From: Nocardioides sp. Root190
GTDB lineage: Bacteria > Actinomycetota > Actinomycetes > Propionibacteriales > Nocardioidaceae
Direction: 5' to 3'
NCBI RefSeq assembly: GCF_001428565.1
Contig: NZ_LMIA01000010.1
Span: forward strand, 857,469-921,468
DNA: 64,000 nt
A program made the position numbers and the translations under genes. Each line of letters begins with the position of its first letter. Positions within the stretch are counted from its first letter, which is position 1. Shown piece after piece: positions 14,719 to 24,364 of this stretch. The notes below the pieces were generated by a model, which saw nothing but the letters and a program-made list of their open reading frames with translations, did no database searches and was not told the DNA's origin.

Positions 14719-16242
14719 TCAGTACGACGTCTGGGACTGGACGTTCAGCTCGTCGAGCCGGACCCGTTGGGCCGGTGCGACACGCGGGTCCCGGACGCGG
14801 AACACGTCGAGGCCCTGCTGGATGTCACTGGAGTAGATGTGGCCGTTGTACCAGTACGCCGACCACGATCCGCCGAGGATGAGCCGCTCCGTCGAGAGCG
14901 GGCCGCGGTCGAAGTACGCGATCTCCTTCGGCCTGGCGGAGTTCGTGAAGTCCCAGACCGAGATCCCGCCCTGGTACCACGCCTGCACCATGATGTCGCG
15001 GCCCTTGACCGGGATCAGCGAGCCGTTGTGGGCCACGCAGTTCTCGGTGTTGGCCTGGGTCCGCGGGATCTTGAAGTAGGAGCGGAAGACCAGCTTGCCG
15101 CGCCGGATGTCGTAGATCCCGTCGGCTCCCTTGACCTCGCCGACGGTCGGGTTGCAGGTCGGGCCACCGCCGCCTCCGAGCTCGTCGGTGAAGACGACCT
15201 TGGTGCCGTCGTTGTTGAAGGTCGCGGAGTGCCAGAACGCGAAGTTCTCGGTGTCGCGCACCTGCTCGGTCACCACGGGGTTCTCCCGGTCGGAGATGTC
15301 GATCAGCACGCCGTCACCCATGCAGGCGCCGGCCGCGATGTCCTTGCGGGGGTAGGCCGTCAGGTCGTGGCAGCCCGAGGTCGTGCTGGAGTAGCCGCCC
15401 GACGGGTTGCCGCCGTCGGGGAACAGCACCGGGGTGCTGACCACGGCTGCGTCCTCCGGAGAGCGCAGCGGCACCTTCACGACACTGATCTGGTCGTGCG
15501 GCGGCTGGCAGTCGGGGAAGCTCGCGTTGGGGGAGTACGACGACACGTAGACGTAGAGGTCGCGCCGGTTCTTCGACGGGGCGAGCGTGTGGGTGTGCGA
15601 CCCGCAGGCCGTCTCGACGGCCGCGACGTACTCGGGCTCGGTCGGGTCACTGATGTCGAAGACCCGGATGCCCTCCCACGACTCCTTGATCGTCGCCGAC
15701 TGCCCGACGTTGTCGCAGGTGTTGTTGCTGCGGCTCGAGTCGACGCTCAGGACCAGGAGGTCGTCGTACACGGAGATGTCGTTCTGCGAGCCGGGGCACA
15801 GGACCTGGGTGACGATGCGCGGCTTCTGCGGCTTGCGGATGTCGTAGACCGTGAACCCGTCGTAGTTGCCCTGGAACGCGTAGTTGCCCTGGAACGCGAG
15901 GTCGGTCTGGAAGGACCCCTCGGCTGCGAAGGGCCCGGACTTCGGCAGGTTCGCGAGGAGGTCGATGTTGCGGCTCTTGTCGACCTCGCCGGGCTCGAGC
16001 ACCGCGTCGGTGTCGTCGAGCCGGGCCAGGTCCTGACCGGGCTGGCAGGAGAGCCGGAAGTTGTCGCCGGCCTTCTCTGCGCTGCGTTGCTGGCCGGGTG
16101 GGCACTGGGCTGCCGGGGGCTCCTGGGCATCGGTGTCGTCGTGGGCGAAGACAGGTTGGGTCAGGGCTGTCACGCCGAGGGCGAGCACGCCCAATGAGGC
16201 GACGCCGAGTCTGCGCAGGCGCAGGGGGACAGGGATCGACAT
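14719..16242 (-). CDS. Secreted LVIVD-repeat (beta-propeller) protein
   Basis: A 507-residue exported protein: signal peptide to about residue 33 (ending PVFAH), then repeated blades with the LVIVD-type phrase: GFTVYDIRKPQKPRIVT, GIRVFDISDPTEPEYVA, GVLIDISDRENPVVTE, GISVWDFTNSARPKEIAY and GLDVFRVRDPR. Several paired Cys suggest extracellular disulphides. Function unknown; such proteins are found on actinobacterial surfaces. GGGAG lies five bases before ATG 16242. It is divergent from the DUF305 lipoprotein, separated by about 90 bases. Confidence 0.85.
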   Translation of the reverse strand: MSIPVPLRLRRLGVASLGVLALGVTALTQPVFAHDDTDAQEPPAAQCPPGQQRSAEKAGDNFRLSCQPGQDLARLDDTDAVLEPGEVDKSRNIDLLANLPKSGPFAAEGSFQTDLAFQGNYAFQGNYDGFTVYDIRKPQKPRIVTQVLCPGSQNDISVYDDLLVLSVDSSRSNNTCDNVGQSATIKESWEGIRVFDISDPTEPEYVAAVETACGSHTHTLAPSKNRRDLYVYVSSYSPNASFPDCQPPHDQISVVKVPLRSPEDAAVVSTPVLFPDGGNPSGGYSSTTSGCHDLTAYPRKDIAAGACMGDGVLIDISDRENPVVTEQVRDTENFAFWHSATFNNDGTKVVFTDELGGGGGPTCNPTVGEVKGADGIYDIRRGKLVFRSYFKIPRTQANTENCVAHNGSLIPVKGRDIMVQAWYQGGISVWDFTNSARPKEIAYFDRGPLSTERLILGGSWSAYWYNGHIYSSDIQQGLDVFRVRDPRVAPAQRVRLDELNVQSQTSY

Positions 16243-16331
16243 GTTCACTCCCGAGAATTTGGATGAGGATCCGAGCTTCGACTCTCGCCTATGGTGAGGA
16301 CTTCCCACAACCCCTTTCGAGGAGCTTCTCG

Positions 16332-17024
16332 GTGTCTCGGTCTCGGTCGTTCTCCCCTGTCCACCGCATGGTCGCGACGCTCGCCGTCGCCGCCCTGACG
16401 GCCTTCTCGCTCACCGGATGTCTCGAGAAGGAGGACTCCCGGGAGCCCGACGCCGCGAGCTCGCCCGCGGTGATCCAGCCCGGCGGCCCGGGAGAGGACG
16501 CCTCGACCCTCGCGCCCGGGGAGACGGCCGAGCACGCCGCCTTCGCCCACGACGACGTCGCGTTCATGCAGATGATGATCCCGCACCACGCGCAGGCGCT
16601 GACCATGTCGGAACTCGCTCCCTCACGCGCCCTCTCGCCGGCGGTCAAGTCGATGGCGCGCCGGATCCTCGCCTCCCAACGACCCGAGATCCTGACGATG
16701 GGCGCCTGGCTCAGCGACCGCAACCTCGCCGTGCCCTCGGCAAGTGATGCACCTTCCGACTTCGACCATGGCGAGCACGGTCACGCGACGATGCACGGCA
16801 TGCTCACCGCCGCGCAGCTCCAGGCGCTCGAGGACGCCAGCGGCACCGAGTTCGACCGGCTCTTCCTCGAGGGGATGATCCAGCACCACCAGGGCGCCAT
16901 CGACATGGCCGACGTCGTCGCAGTCAAGGGATCCGACGTGCAGGTCACCGAGATCGCGAACGACATCGTGGTCGGGCAGGGCGCGGAGGCCGAGCGGATG
17001 CGGACGTTGCTCGCGCGGCTGTAG
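16332..17024 (+). CDS. DUF305 lipoprotein
   Basis: A 230-residue lipoprotein. The lipobox is SLTGC (Cys about residue 34). The mature part has the two DUF305 metal-ligand-like repeats FMQMMIPHHAQALTMS and FLEGMIQHHQGAIDMA, each with Met and His pairs, plus a His-rich HGEHGHATMHGM between them. DUF305 proteins are often near copper-handling genes, so metal binding at the cell surface is plausible but inferred. GTG 16332 is chosen because GGAG precedes it by seven bases. Confidence 0.9.
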   Translation: MSRSRSFSPVHRMVATLAVAALTAFSLTGCLEKEDSREPDAASSPAVIQPGGPGEDASTLAPGETAEHAAFAHDDVAFMQMMIPHHAQALTMSELAPSRALSPAVKSMARRILASQRPEILTMGAWLSDRNLAVPSASDAPSDFDHGEHGHATMHGMLTAAQLQALEDASGTEFDRLFLEGMIQHHQGAIDMADVVAVKGSDVQVTEIANDIVVGQGAEAERMRTLLARL

Positions 17025-17045
17025 GCCTGCGGGTGGGGCAGCCGC

Positions 17046-17627
17046 TCAGAGCGTGTGCAGGTGCCGCACGAACATCGGGTTCGTCAGCGCCCAGGGACCC
17101 CGCGCCCGGCGGACGAGGTCGATCGCGGACGGTACGTCGTGACCGAGCTCGACCAGCGTGCTCGCGACCATCAGGCCCGACCGGTTGAGGCCTCCCGAGC
17201 AGCGCACCAGGACGCTCCGGCCGTCGCGGACCGCGGCGGCGGCGACGCCCGCGAGCTCGGCGACGCGACGGGCGATGCCCTGGTCGACGGCGGCGTCGGC
17301 CATGCGGAGCACGTGGTGCTCGACGCCGTCGGCGGGGCCGTACCCGGCGCGCGTCACCATGCTGATGACGAGGTCGAACTCGTCACCGACGACGCAGGTC
17401 CTGGCCTGGGAGAGGACGTCGTGGCCGCCCTGGAACAGGCCCGGCACGACCTCGTTCCACGGCTCGTCGCAGAGCGGGATCCGGGTCGCTCGACCGCTGC
17501 CGCGGCACGCCGCGCAGTCGGGCATCAGCGCGGGGTCGGCGTAACAGCGGTGGCACAGCACGCCCGCATGGTCCCATCCCGCGGCTGGGACCGGTCTGCT
17601 AGCGTCCGCCCCGCCAGTCGTACTCAC
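17046..17627 (-). CDS. Dual-specificity-type protein phosphatase with N-terminal Cys cluster
   Basis: A 193-residue protein. The phosphatase loop CxxGxxRSG is present as VRCSGGLNRSGL (about residues 140-151), with the catalytic Cys and Arg in place and Arg rather than His before the Cys. The general-acid region may be around LRMADAAVD. The N-terminus has CHRC and CAACRGSG, a zinc-ribbon-like pair of CxxC motifs. GTG 17627 gives the longest form but has no ribosome site and reaches the edge of the cobalamin leader on the other strand; GTG 17561 would still keep both Cys pairs. Substrate unknown. Confidence 0.75.
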   Translation of the reverse strand: MSTTGGADASRPVPAAGWDHAGVLCHRCYADPALMPDCAACRGSGRATRIPLCDEPWNEVVPGLFQGGHDVLSQARTCVVGDEFDLVISMVTRAGYGPADGVEHHVLRMADAAVDQGIARRVAELAGVAAAAVRDGRSVLVRCSGGLNRSGLMVASTLVELGHDVPSAIDLVRRARGPWALTNPMFVRHLHTL

Positions 17628-17800
17628 GTTTGTCGTGGGTCAGGGAACCCGGTGAGAGTCCGGGACTGACGCGCAGCGGTGAGGGTGACGGGCGGAGCAC
17701 GAAGCCACTGGGCGACGGCAGCAGACACTCGGCTGACGGAGCCTGGGAAGGCGCTCCGTCCGGTGGATCCCGAGTCCGAAGACCTGCTGGCCGTGGACCT
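17625..17800 (+). ncRNA. Cobalamin riboswitch (aptamer region)
   Basis: The sequence GGGAACCCGGTGAGAGTCCG (from 17643), then GCGCAGCGGT, GAAGCCACTGGG (17701-17712) and GAGTCCGAAGACCTGC (17771-17786) are the ordered conserved blocks of the B12 aptamer; the last is the B12 box. Further hairpins between 17800 and 17860 probably form the expression platform. It lies directly upstream of a transport operon and should switch that operon off when cobalamin is plentiful. Ends are approximate. Confidence 0.92.
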
Positions 17801-17865
17801 CCGGGTCTGCGTCCCCCCACCCACGCAGGCTTCGCGCAAGAGCCTCGGAACGAAATGAGTGACCC

Positions 17866-18855
17866 GTGACGTCGCGTCCGACCCGTTCTTCCTCTGCCCT
17901 GCTGGCCCTCCCGTTGGCCCTTGTCCTCGGCGGCTGCGCCGGCGCACCCGAGGCCGACCAGAAGGAGGCCGGCGGGGACGCGTACCCCGTCGAGGCCACC
18001 AGCTGCGGCTACACCTCGAGCATCGCCGCGCCGCCCGAGCGCGCCGTGACCATGAACCAGGGCGCCACCGAGGTGATGCTCGCCCTCGGCCTCCAGGACC
18101 GCATGATCGGCACCGGCTACCTCGACGACGCCGTCCCCGAGAAGTGGAAGGCGGCGTACGACGCCGTCGACGTGCTCTCCGAGGAGTACCCCGACAACGA
18201 GACCCTGCTGAAGGCCGACCCGGACTTCGTCTACGGCTCCTACGCCAGTGCCTTCGGCGATGACGCCGCCGGACCGCAGGCCGAGCTCGACGACCTCGGC
18301 ATCGGCTCCTTCCTCTCGCTGTTCGGGTGTGGGGAGAACAAGCCCAGCGCCGACGTCTCCTTCGACTCCGTATGGGACGAGATCGAGACCGTGGCCGACG
18401 TGTTCGACGTCCCGGACCGCGCCGATGCGCTCGAGGAGACCCAGCAGTCGCAGCTCGACGAGCTCGAGAAGACCGCCCCGGGCAAGGGATTCGAGGTCTT
18501 CTGGTTCGACTCCGGTGACAAGACGGCGTTCGCCGGGGCGGGCGAGGGCGGCCCCCAGCTGATCCTCGATGCGGTCGGTGCGACCAACCTGTTCGCCGAC
18601 CTCGAGGGTGGCTGGGCCGACATCAGCTGGGAGCAGGTCGTGAAGGCCGACCCGGACGTCATCGTCCTGGCCGACGCCAGCTGGTCGACGGCGGACGACA
18701 AGATCGCGTTGCTCGAGAAGGACCCGGTGCTGAAGAACCTGCGTGCGGTGAAGGCAAAGGCCTACGTCGTGCTGCCGTTCTCCGAGACGACGCCGGGCGT
18801 CCGGCTCGCCGACGGTGCACTCGCGGTCGGTGCCCAGCTGGCCGACCTGCGCTGA
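17866..18855 (+). CDS. ABC transporter substrate-binding lipoprotein (BtuF/FecB type)
   Basis: A 329-residue lipoprotein: the signal peptide ends in the lipobox VLGGC (Cys about residue 25). The mature part is a class III periplasmic-binding-type fold: AVTMNQGATEVMLALGLQDRMIG in the first lobe, the long linking helix, and WEQVVKADPDVIVLADAS in the second. Because the gene follows a B12 riboswitch, corrinoid or cobalt-chelate uptake is more likely than iron-siderophore. GTG 17866 starts just after the leader. First gene of a tightly coupled five-gene operon. Confidence 0.88.
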   Translation: MTSRPTRSSSALLALPLALVLGGCAGAPEADQKEAGGDAYPVEATSCGYTSSIAAPPERAVTMNQGATEVMLALGLQDRMIGTGYLDDAVPEKWKAAYDAVDVLSEEYPDNETLLKADPDFVYGSYASAFGDDAAGPQAELDDLGIGSFLSLFGCGENKPSADVSFDSVWDEIETVADVFDVPDRADALEETQQSQLDELEKTAPGKGFEVFWFDSGDKTAFAGAGEGGPQLILDAVGATNLFADLEGGWADISWEQVVKADPDVIVLADASWSTADDKIALLEKDPVLKNLRAVKAKAYVVLPFSETTPGVRLADGALAVGAQLADLR

Positions 18856-19930
18856 TGCTGCAGGCCGTGGAGGCCGTGGAGGCCGTGCCGCCGGTCCGAC
18901 GTCGTACGCCGGGCGGGTGGGTGAGCGGCGCGCTGCTGTCGGTCGCGCTGCTGGCCTCCGTGGTGCTGGCCGTCGGGATCGGCTCGGTCCACGTCCCGGT
19001 CGGGGACGTGGTCGCCGTGGTGCTGCGTCGCTTCGGCGCGGGCATCGACAACGTGACGGTGATCGACGACCGGATCGTGTGGCAGCTGCGGATGCCGCGG
19101 ATCGTCGGAGCCGCAGCGACCGGAGCCGGGCTGGCCATCGCGGGTGCCGTCCTGCAGTCACTGACCCGCAACGACCTCGCGGACCCGTACCTGCTGGGCA
19201 TCTCGGGTGGGGCGACGGTCGGCGCGGTGTCGGTGCTCGTGCTCGGAGCAGGGGTGGCGGGCATGGCCGGAGGCCCTGCCCTCAGCATCGGCGCCTTCGT
19301 CGGTGCACTCGGCGCCCTGGCGCTCGTGCTCACCCTCTCGACGGGCCGGACCGGCGACCTGCCACCTGCGCGCACCGTGCTCGCCGGGGTGGCGATCGGC
19401 CAGATCTGCGGTGCCTACACCTCCTTCGTGGTGATGATGAGCGGCGACCACGACGCTGCCCGGCGGGTGCTCGCCTGGACGATGGGCTCCCTGGCCGGCG
19501 TCCGCTGGTCGAGCGCCGTGGTGCTGCTCGTCGTGGCGCTCCTCGCCCTGCTCGTCATCGTCGCGTGTGCGGCAGACCTCGACGCGTTCGCCTTCGGTGA
19601 CTCCTCGGCGTCCTCGCTCGGTGTCTCGATCCGCCGGGTGCGCTGGCTCCTGATGGTCGGCACCGCGCTGCTCACGGCCTGCCTGGTCGCGTACACGGGT
19701 GCGATCGGCTTCGTCGGGCTGGTCGTCCCCCACGTCATCCGTCTGGTGTGCGGGCCGCTCCACCGACGACTGCTCCCGCTCAGCGCACTGGCCGGCGCCA
19801 TTTTGATGATCTGGGCCGACACGGCCGCACGCTCGCTCGTCGAGGGCCAGGAGATCCCGATCGGTGTGGTCACGGCGGTGATCGGCGCCCCGGTGTTCGC
19901 CTACCTCCTGCGACGGGAGTCGAGGACCAG

Positions 19931-19934
<4 letters not shown>
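18855..19934 (+). CDS. FecCD/BtuC-type ABC permease
   Basis: A 359-residue integral membrane protein with about ten helices. Typical FecCD segments are RMPRIVGAAATGAGLAIAGA, NDLADPYLLGISGGATVGAV, and TGAIGFVGLVVPHVIRLVCG near the C-terminus, which contacts the ATPase. It forms the corrinoid channel with the neighbouring binding protein and ATPase. The ATG shares one base with the upstream stop, and the next gene starts within its own stop (ATGA). Confidence 0.92.
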
Positions 19935-20739
<805 letters not shown>

Positions 20740-20740
<1 letters not shown>

Positions 20741-21381
20741 TGCGTGCGACGGTGCTGGTTCCGTTGGGTGCCGACGCGGCGCGTCACGCCGCCGAGCTCG
20801 ACGACATCGCCGCAGCCACGGGGTCGTCGGTGGCCTACCTGCAGCTGGGTTCGCCCAGCCTGGCCGACGAGCTGGACCGTCTCGCCGCAGCCGGGGCCAC
20901 CCGTGTCGAGCTGGTCGGCCTGGGACTGGGCGCACCGACGGCCCGGTCCTGGCTAAGTCGCGTCGCCGGGCACTGGCGCCGCTCCCATCCCGAGGTCGAG
21001 GTGGTGGTCAGCGGTCGCGCGGTGCGCGGGACGGAGGCGCCGCTCGCCTCGCCCGCATGGGAGGACGTCCCGGGCCATCGCCACCACGTCCTTGTCTGTC
21101 GCGGTCCACGCTGCTCGGCGCGGGGCTCGGCCCTGACGGCGAGCGCCGTCGACGACGAGCTGCGCGTGCAGGGCCTGGGCGACGACGACGTGCTCGTCAC
21201 CCAGACCGGGTGCCTGTTCCCCTGCAACCAGGCGCCTGTTGTCGTCGTCCATCCCGAGGACGTCTGGTACGGCGGGGTCGATGCCTCGTGCGCGCGGCGG
21301 ATCGTCCGGGAGCACGTCGTGGCGGGCGATCCGGTGGTCGAGCGCCGGCTGCCACGAGCGCTGGGCGAGAATCGAGCATGA
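20740..21381 (+). CDS. CbiX-like domain fused to thioredoxin-like [2Fe-2S] ferredoxin
   Basis: A 213-residue two-domain protein. Residues 1-105 resemble the sirohydrochlorin/cobalt chelatase fold (repeat unit with LAAAGATRVELVGLGLGA and HPEVEVVVSGR). The GHGS motif that carries the metal-binding His in CbiX is replaced by VPLGAD, so catalysis is doubtful. Residues about 110-213 are a thioredoxin-like [2Fe-2S] ferredoxin: CRGPRC and CLFPC supply four Cys, followed by APVVVVHPEDVWYGGV. The start overlaps the ATPase stop by one base. Position in a B12-controlled operon suggests a role in corrinoid or cobalt handling, perhaps reductive; this is inference. Confidence 0.85.
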
Positions 21382-22286
21382 CCGCGAGCTCGCAGATCGT
21401 TCCGCCCGACGAGGCCCGGCAGGTGCGCGAACGCCTCGATCGTCTCGGCCTGCCGGGGATCATCGACGTGCACACGCATTTCCTGCCCGACCGGATGATG
21501 GCGAAGGTCTGGGACTACTTCGACCAGGCCGGACCGCTCACGGGCCGTCCGTGGCCGATCGCCTACCGCACGTCCTCGGACGAGCGCGTCGCGACGTTGC
21601 GCTCGCTCGGCGTGGAGCACTTCACCTCCCTGGCCTATCCCCACAAGCCGGGCATGGCGCAGTGGCTGAACGGCTGGTGCGCGGACTTCGCGGCCGAGCA
21701 CCCGGACTGCCTGCACTCGGCGACCTTCTTCCCCGAGGCCGGCGCGGCGTCGTACGTCGAGGAGGCGATCGGTCGGGGCGCGCGGATCTTCAAGGTGCAC
21801 GTCCAGGTGGGCGACTTCGATCCGAACGACCCGCTGCTCGACGACGTGTGGTCCCTGCTCGCGGCGACCGGGACCCCCGTCGTCATCCACGTCGGGCACG
21901 GCCCGGCGCCCGGCCGGTTCACGGGACCGGCCGCGGCCGCCGAGCTGCTGCGGCGGCACGACGGCCTGCGGCTGGTGATCGCCCACCTCGGCCTGCCCGA
22001 CTACGGGGACTTCCTGGACCTCGCGCTCGAGCACCCCCTCGTCCACCTCGACACGACGATGGCGTTCACCCGGTTCACCGAGGAGACCTCACCCTTCCCC
22101 GCCGGTCGTCGGGCCGACCTGGTCACCCTCGGCGAGCGGATCCTCTTCGGGTCCGACTTCCCCAACATCCCCTATCCGTACGTCGAAGCGGTCGATGCCG
22201 TCCTCGAGCTCGGCCTCGGTGACGACTGGTCGCGGGGGGTGCTGCGGGACAACGCGGCACGCCTGCTCGGCATTCAGGCGACGTAG
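21378..22286 (+). CDS. Amidohydrolase (TIM-barrel, amidohydrolase_2 type)
   Basis: A 302-residue metal-dependent hydrolase. Ligand motifs are in order: IIDVHTHF (HxH, about residue 30), VIHVGHGP, VIAHLGLPDYG and the Asp of ILFGSDFPN near the C-terminus. This matches the amidohydrolase_2 group, which includes decarboxylases and hydrolases. The ATG overlaps the previous stop (ATGA), so it belongs to the B12 riboswitch operon. A hydrolase here is not part of the usual importer set; it may trim a corrinoid side chain or act on an unrelated substrate. Confidence 0.85.
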   Translation: MTASSQIVPPDEARQVRERLDRLGLPGIIDVHTHFLPDRMMAKVWDYFDQAGPLTGRPWPIAYRTSSDERVATLRSLGVEHFTSLAYPHKPGMAQWLNGWCADFAAEHPDCLHSATFFPEAGAASYVEEAIGRGARIFKVHVQVGDFDPNDPLLDDVWSLLAATGTPVVIHVGHGPAPGRFTGPAAAAELLRRHDGLRLVIAHLGLPDYGDFLDLALEHPLVHLDTTMAFTRFTEETSPFPAGRRADLVTLGERILFGSDFPNIPYPYVEAVDAVLELGLGDDWSRGVLRDNAARLLGIQAT

Positions 22287-22293
22287 ACAAAGA

Positions 22294-22309
22294 GACATGT
22301 CGACATGTC
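22294..22309. promoter_or_regulatory. 16-bp palindrome made of two GACATGTC units
   Basis: GACATGTC occurs twice head-to-tail (22294-22301 and 22302-22309). Because the unit is itself palindromic the whole is a perfect inverted repeat; AGAG and CTCT flank it. It lies between the B12 operon end and the secreted protein at 22394, and may be an operator for the latter. Confidence 0.45.
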
Positions 22310-22393
22310 GCCTCTTGGCGCGGACGGCTGTCGCGATCTAGGGTCGACCTGCCCGCGAACCCGCGTGGCAGCTGGCGATTCTCGGGAGATGAC

Positions 22394-23335
22394 ATGCGGT
22401 TGAGCACACGTCTGGCGATCGTGGTGGCCCTCGTCACCGGTCTCGTCGGCCTGGCCGGGCCGGCCAACGCGGCCTACTACAACACCTACTCCGACGTCGC
22501 GAGCACGCCCGATGCGAGCGGCGCGACCGGCGCGCAGGGCTTCGCCGCCGGGGCGAGCTACCTCTACTCGATCAAGACCCGGACCAGCCAGAACGACGAC
22601 CGTTCCGTGATCTACCGGGTGAACAAGAAGACCGGCGCGCGCGTGGTGATGAAGAACGGCACCAACGGCACGTCGTACAACACCTGGCTCGGACACGCGA
22701 ACGACATGACGATCGTCGACATCGACGGCAAGCACCACTTCTTCGTCGTCACGATGAGGTCGAGCGGTGCCCAGCTGGTGAAGCTGCGCTACGACGGCAC
22801 GACCTACCGCAAGGTCGGTTCCTACGCGGTCAAGCTCAGCGGCTCGACGAGGGCGGTCTCCGGCATCAGCCGGGTCTCGGTGACCAGCAGCCGGATCAAC
22901 TTCTTCTTCAAGAGCGGGCGTCAGGTCTATCGCGGCGGCATCTCGCTGCGGGCCAACTCGGGCACGGTCGCGCTCACCAAGGCGTTCACGCTCAAGGTCG
23001 TCGGCGCGCTGGTGAACGGCAAGACCGTCTCCGACCTCGACACGTTCAGCAACCAGGGCTTCTTCTACGACGCCCCGAAGAAGGTCCTCTACTACCCGCT
23101 GACCAAGGCCAACCGCAGCGTCGTGCTCGTCTACCGCAACGTCGCGGCCTCGACGACCGGCAGCCTCACCTCGGCCAGGGACCTCTCCTTCCGGATCACC
23201 TCGTCGGCGTACAAGAAGTTCGAGATCGAGGGCGTCGGCACGAGCGGCGGGCGGCTGTACTTCAACACCAACCGCGCGACGTCGTCCGCGGCCAAGGACG
23301 GCGTCCATGTCTTCAAGGGGTACGTCGCCAAGTAG
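22394..23335 (+). CDS. Secreted protein of unknown function
   Basis: A 313-residue exported protein with a clear signal peptide (residues 1-26, cleavage after PANAA). The mature part is rich in Ser, Thr, Lys and Tyr and has repeated beta-strand pairs such as ASYLYSIKTRTSQNDDRSVIY, HHFFVVTMRSSGAQLVKLR and RLYFNTNRATSSAAKDG, which suggests a propeller-like or beta-solenoid fold. Lys content is higher than in neighbouring proteins. No catalytic motif found. The ATG at 22394 lies 108 bases after the amidohydrolase stop, so it has its own promoter. Confidence 0.75.
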   Translation: MRLSTRLAIVVALVTGLVGLAGPANAAYYNTYSDVASTPDASGATGAQGFAAGASYLYSIKTRTSQNDDRSVIYRVNKKTGARVVMKNGTNGTSYNTWLGHANDMTIVDIDGKHHFFVVTMRSSGAQLVKLRYDGTTYRKVGSYAVKLSGSTRAVSGISRVSVTSSRINFFFKSGRQVYRGGISLRANSGTVALTKAFTLKVVGALVNGKTVSDLDTFSNQGFFYDAPKKVLYYPLTKANRSVVLVYRNVAASTTGSLTSARDLSFRITSSAYKKFEIEGVGTSGGRLYFNTNRATSSAAKDGVHVFKGYVAK

Positions 23336-23355
23336 GTCGGTCCGCGACCCGCGCG

Positions 23356-24333
23356 TCAGGGACGCAGCAGGATCTTGCCCGTGCGGCCGGGCTCCATGTT
23401 GGCTGCGGCGGCGGTGCGCACCTCGTCGAAGGAGTAGATCGTGTCGACGGGCAGGGTCAGCGAGCCCTCGCCGATCCGCTGGATCAGCTCACCGAAGAGC
23501 GCCCGGCGCTGGTCTGCCGGCATGGTGCGGCTGACGGTGCTGCCCCAGAAGCCCTTCACCGTGGCCTGCTTGAAGATCACGTCGCCCGAGGAGATCTCCA
23601 TGGTGGGCGACTGCATCGCGCCGAACACCACGAGCGTGCCGCTCTCGGCGAGCAGGGACAGCACCTCGCCGCTGGCCCGGCCGCCGACCGAGTCGACGCC
23701 GACCTTGATCGGTGCGTCACCGACGATCGCCCGGACATGCTCGGCCCAGTCGTCGGTGTCGGTCGCGACGATGCGGCCGATGTCGTGGGCGGCGAGCTCC
23801 TCGACACCGGCGCTGCGCCGGACCAGGCCGACCACGTTGATGCCGCGCGCAGCGCCGAGCTGCGCGACCATCCGGCCGACGGCGCCGTTGGCAGCGTTCT
23901 GCACCAGCCAGTCGCCGGGCGCCAGGTCCAGTGACTCGAGCAGGCTGATCGCACTGAACGGCATCGACACCAGCTGGGCGGCGACCTCGTCGGAGAGTCC
24001 GTCCGGGACCGGGATCAGCCCTCCTGCGCGGGCGATGAACTGCTCGGCCCACGCACCGAAGGTGCCGCCACTGGCGACCCGCTGTCCGACGGCGAGGTGG
24101 TCGACACCCTCGCCGACCGCCTCCACCACGGCGACCGCCTCCGTGCCGGCGCGGGCCGGCATCTCGGGCTTGAAGCCGTAGGAACCGCGGATCGTCCACA
24201 GGTCGTGGTTGTGGATCGCCGCGAGCAGGGTCCGCAGGCGCACCTCGCCGGGGCCGGGCTCGGGGACGTCGATCTCCTCGACACCGAGGACGTCAGCAGG
24301 GTCTCCGAACTCGTGGTGCATCACAGCGCGCAT
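23356..24333 (-). CDS. Quinone-oxidoreductase-like medium-chain dehydrogenase
   Basis: A 325-residue MDR-family protein. The N-terminal GroES-like part ends around VGQRVASGGTFGAWAEQ; the Rossmann part has NAANGAVGRMVAQLGAARG, the glycine-rich NADPH site of the QOR/zeta-crystallin branch. Zinc ligands of alcohol dehydrogenases are absent, consistent with a zinc-free quinone or enone reductase. MRAVMHHEFGDPADVL is a typical family start. Convergent with the secreted-protein gene and 31 bases downstream of the acyl-CoA synthetase strand region. Confidence 0.88.
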   Translation of the reverse strand: MRAVMHHEFGDPADVLGVEEIDVPEPGPGEVRLRTLLAAIHNHDLWTIRGSYGFKPEMPARAGTEAVAVVEAVGEGVDHLAVGQRVASGGTFGAWAEQFIARAGGLIPVPDGLSDEVAAQLVSMPFSAISLLESLDLAPGDWLVQNAANGAVGRMVAQLGAARGINVVGLVRRSAGVEELAAHDIGRIVATDTDDWAEHVRAIVGDAPIKVGVDSVGGRASGEVLSLLAESGTLVVFGAMQSPTMEISSGDVIFKQATVKGFWGSTVSRTMPADQRRALFGELIQRIGEGSLTLPVDTIYSFDEVRTAAAANMEPGRTGKILLRP

Positions 24334-24364
24334 GACTCCAGCATGGCGCGGTGTGCAAGCGGAC

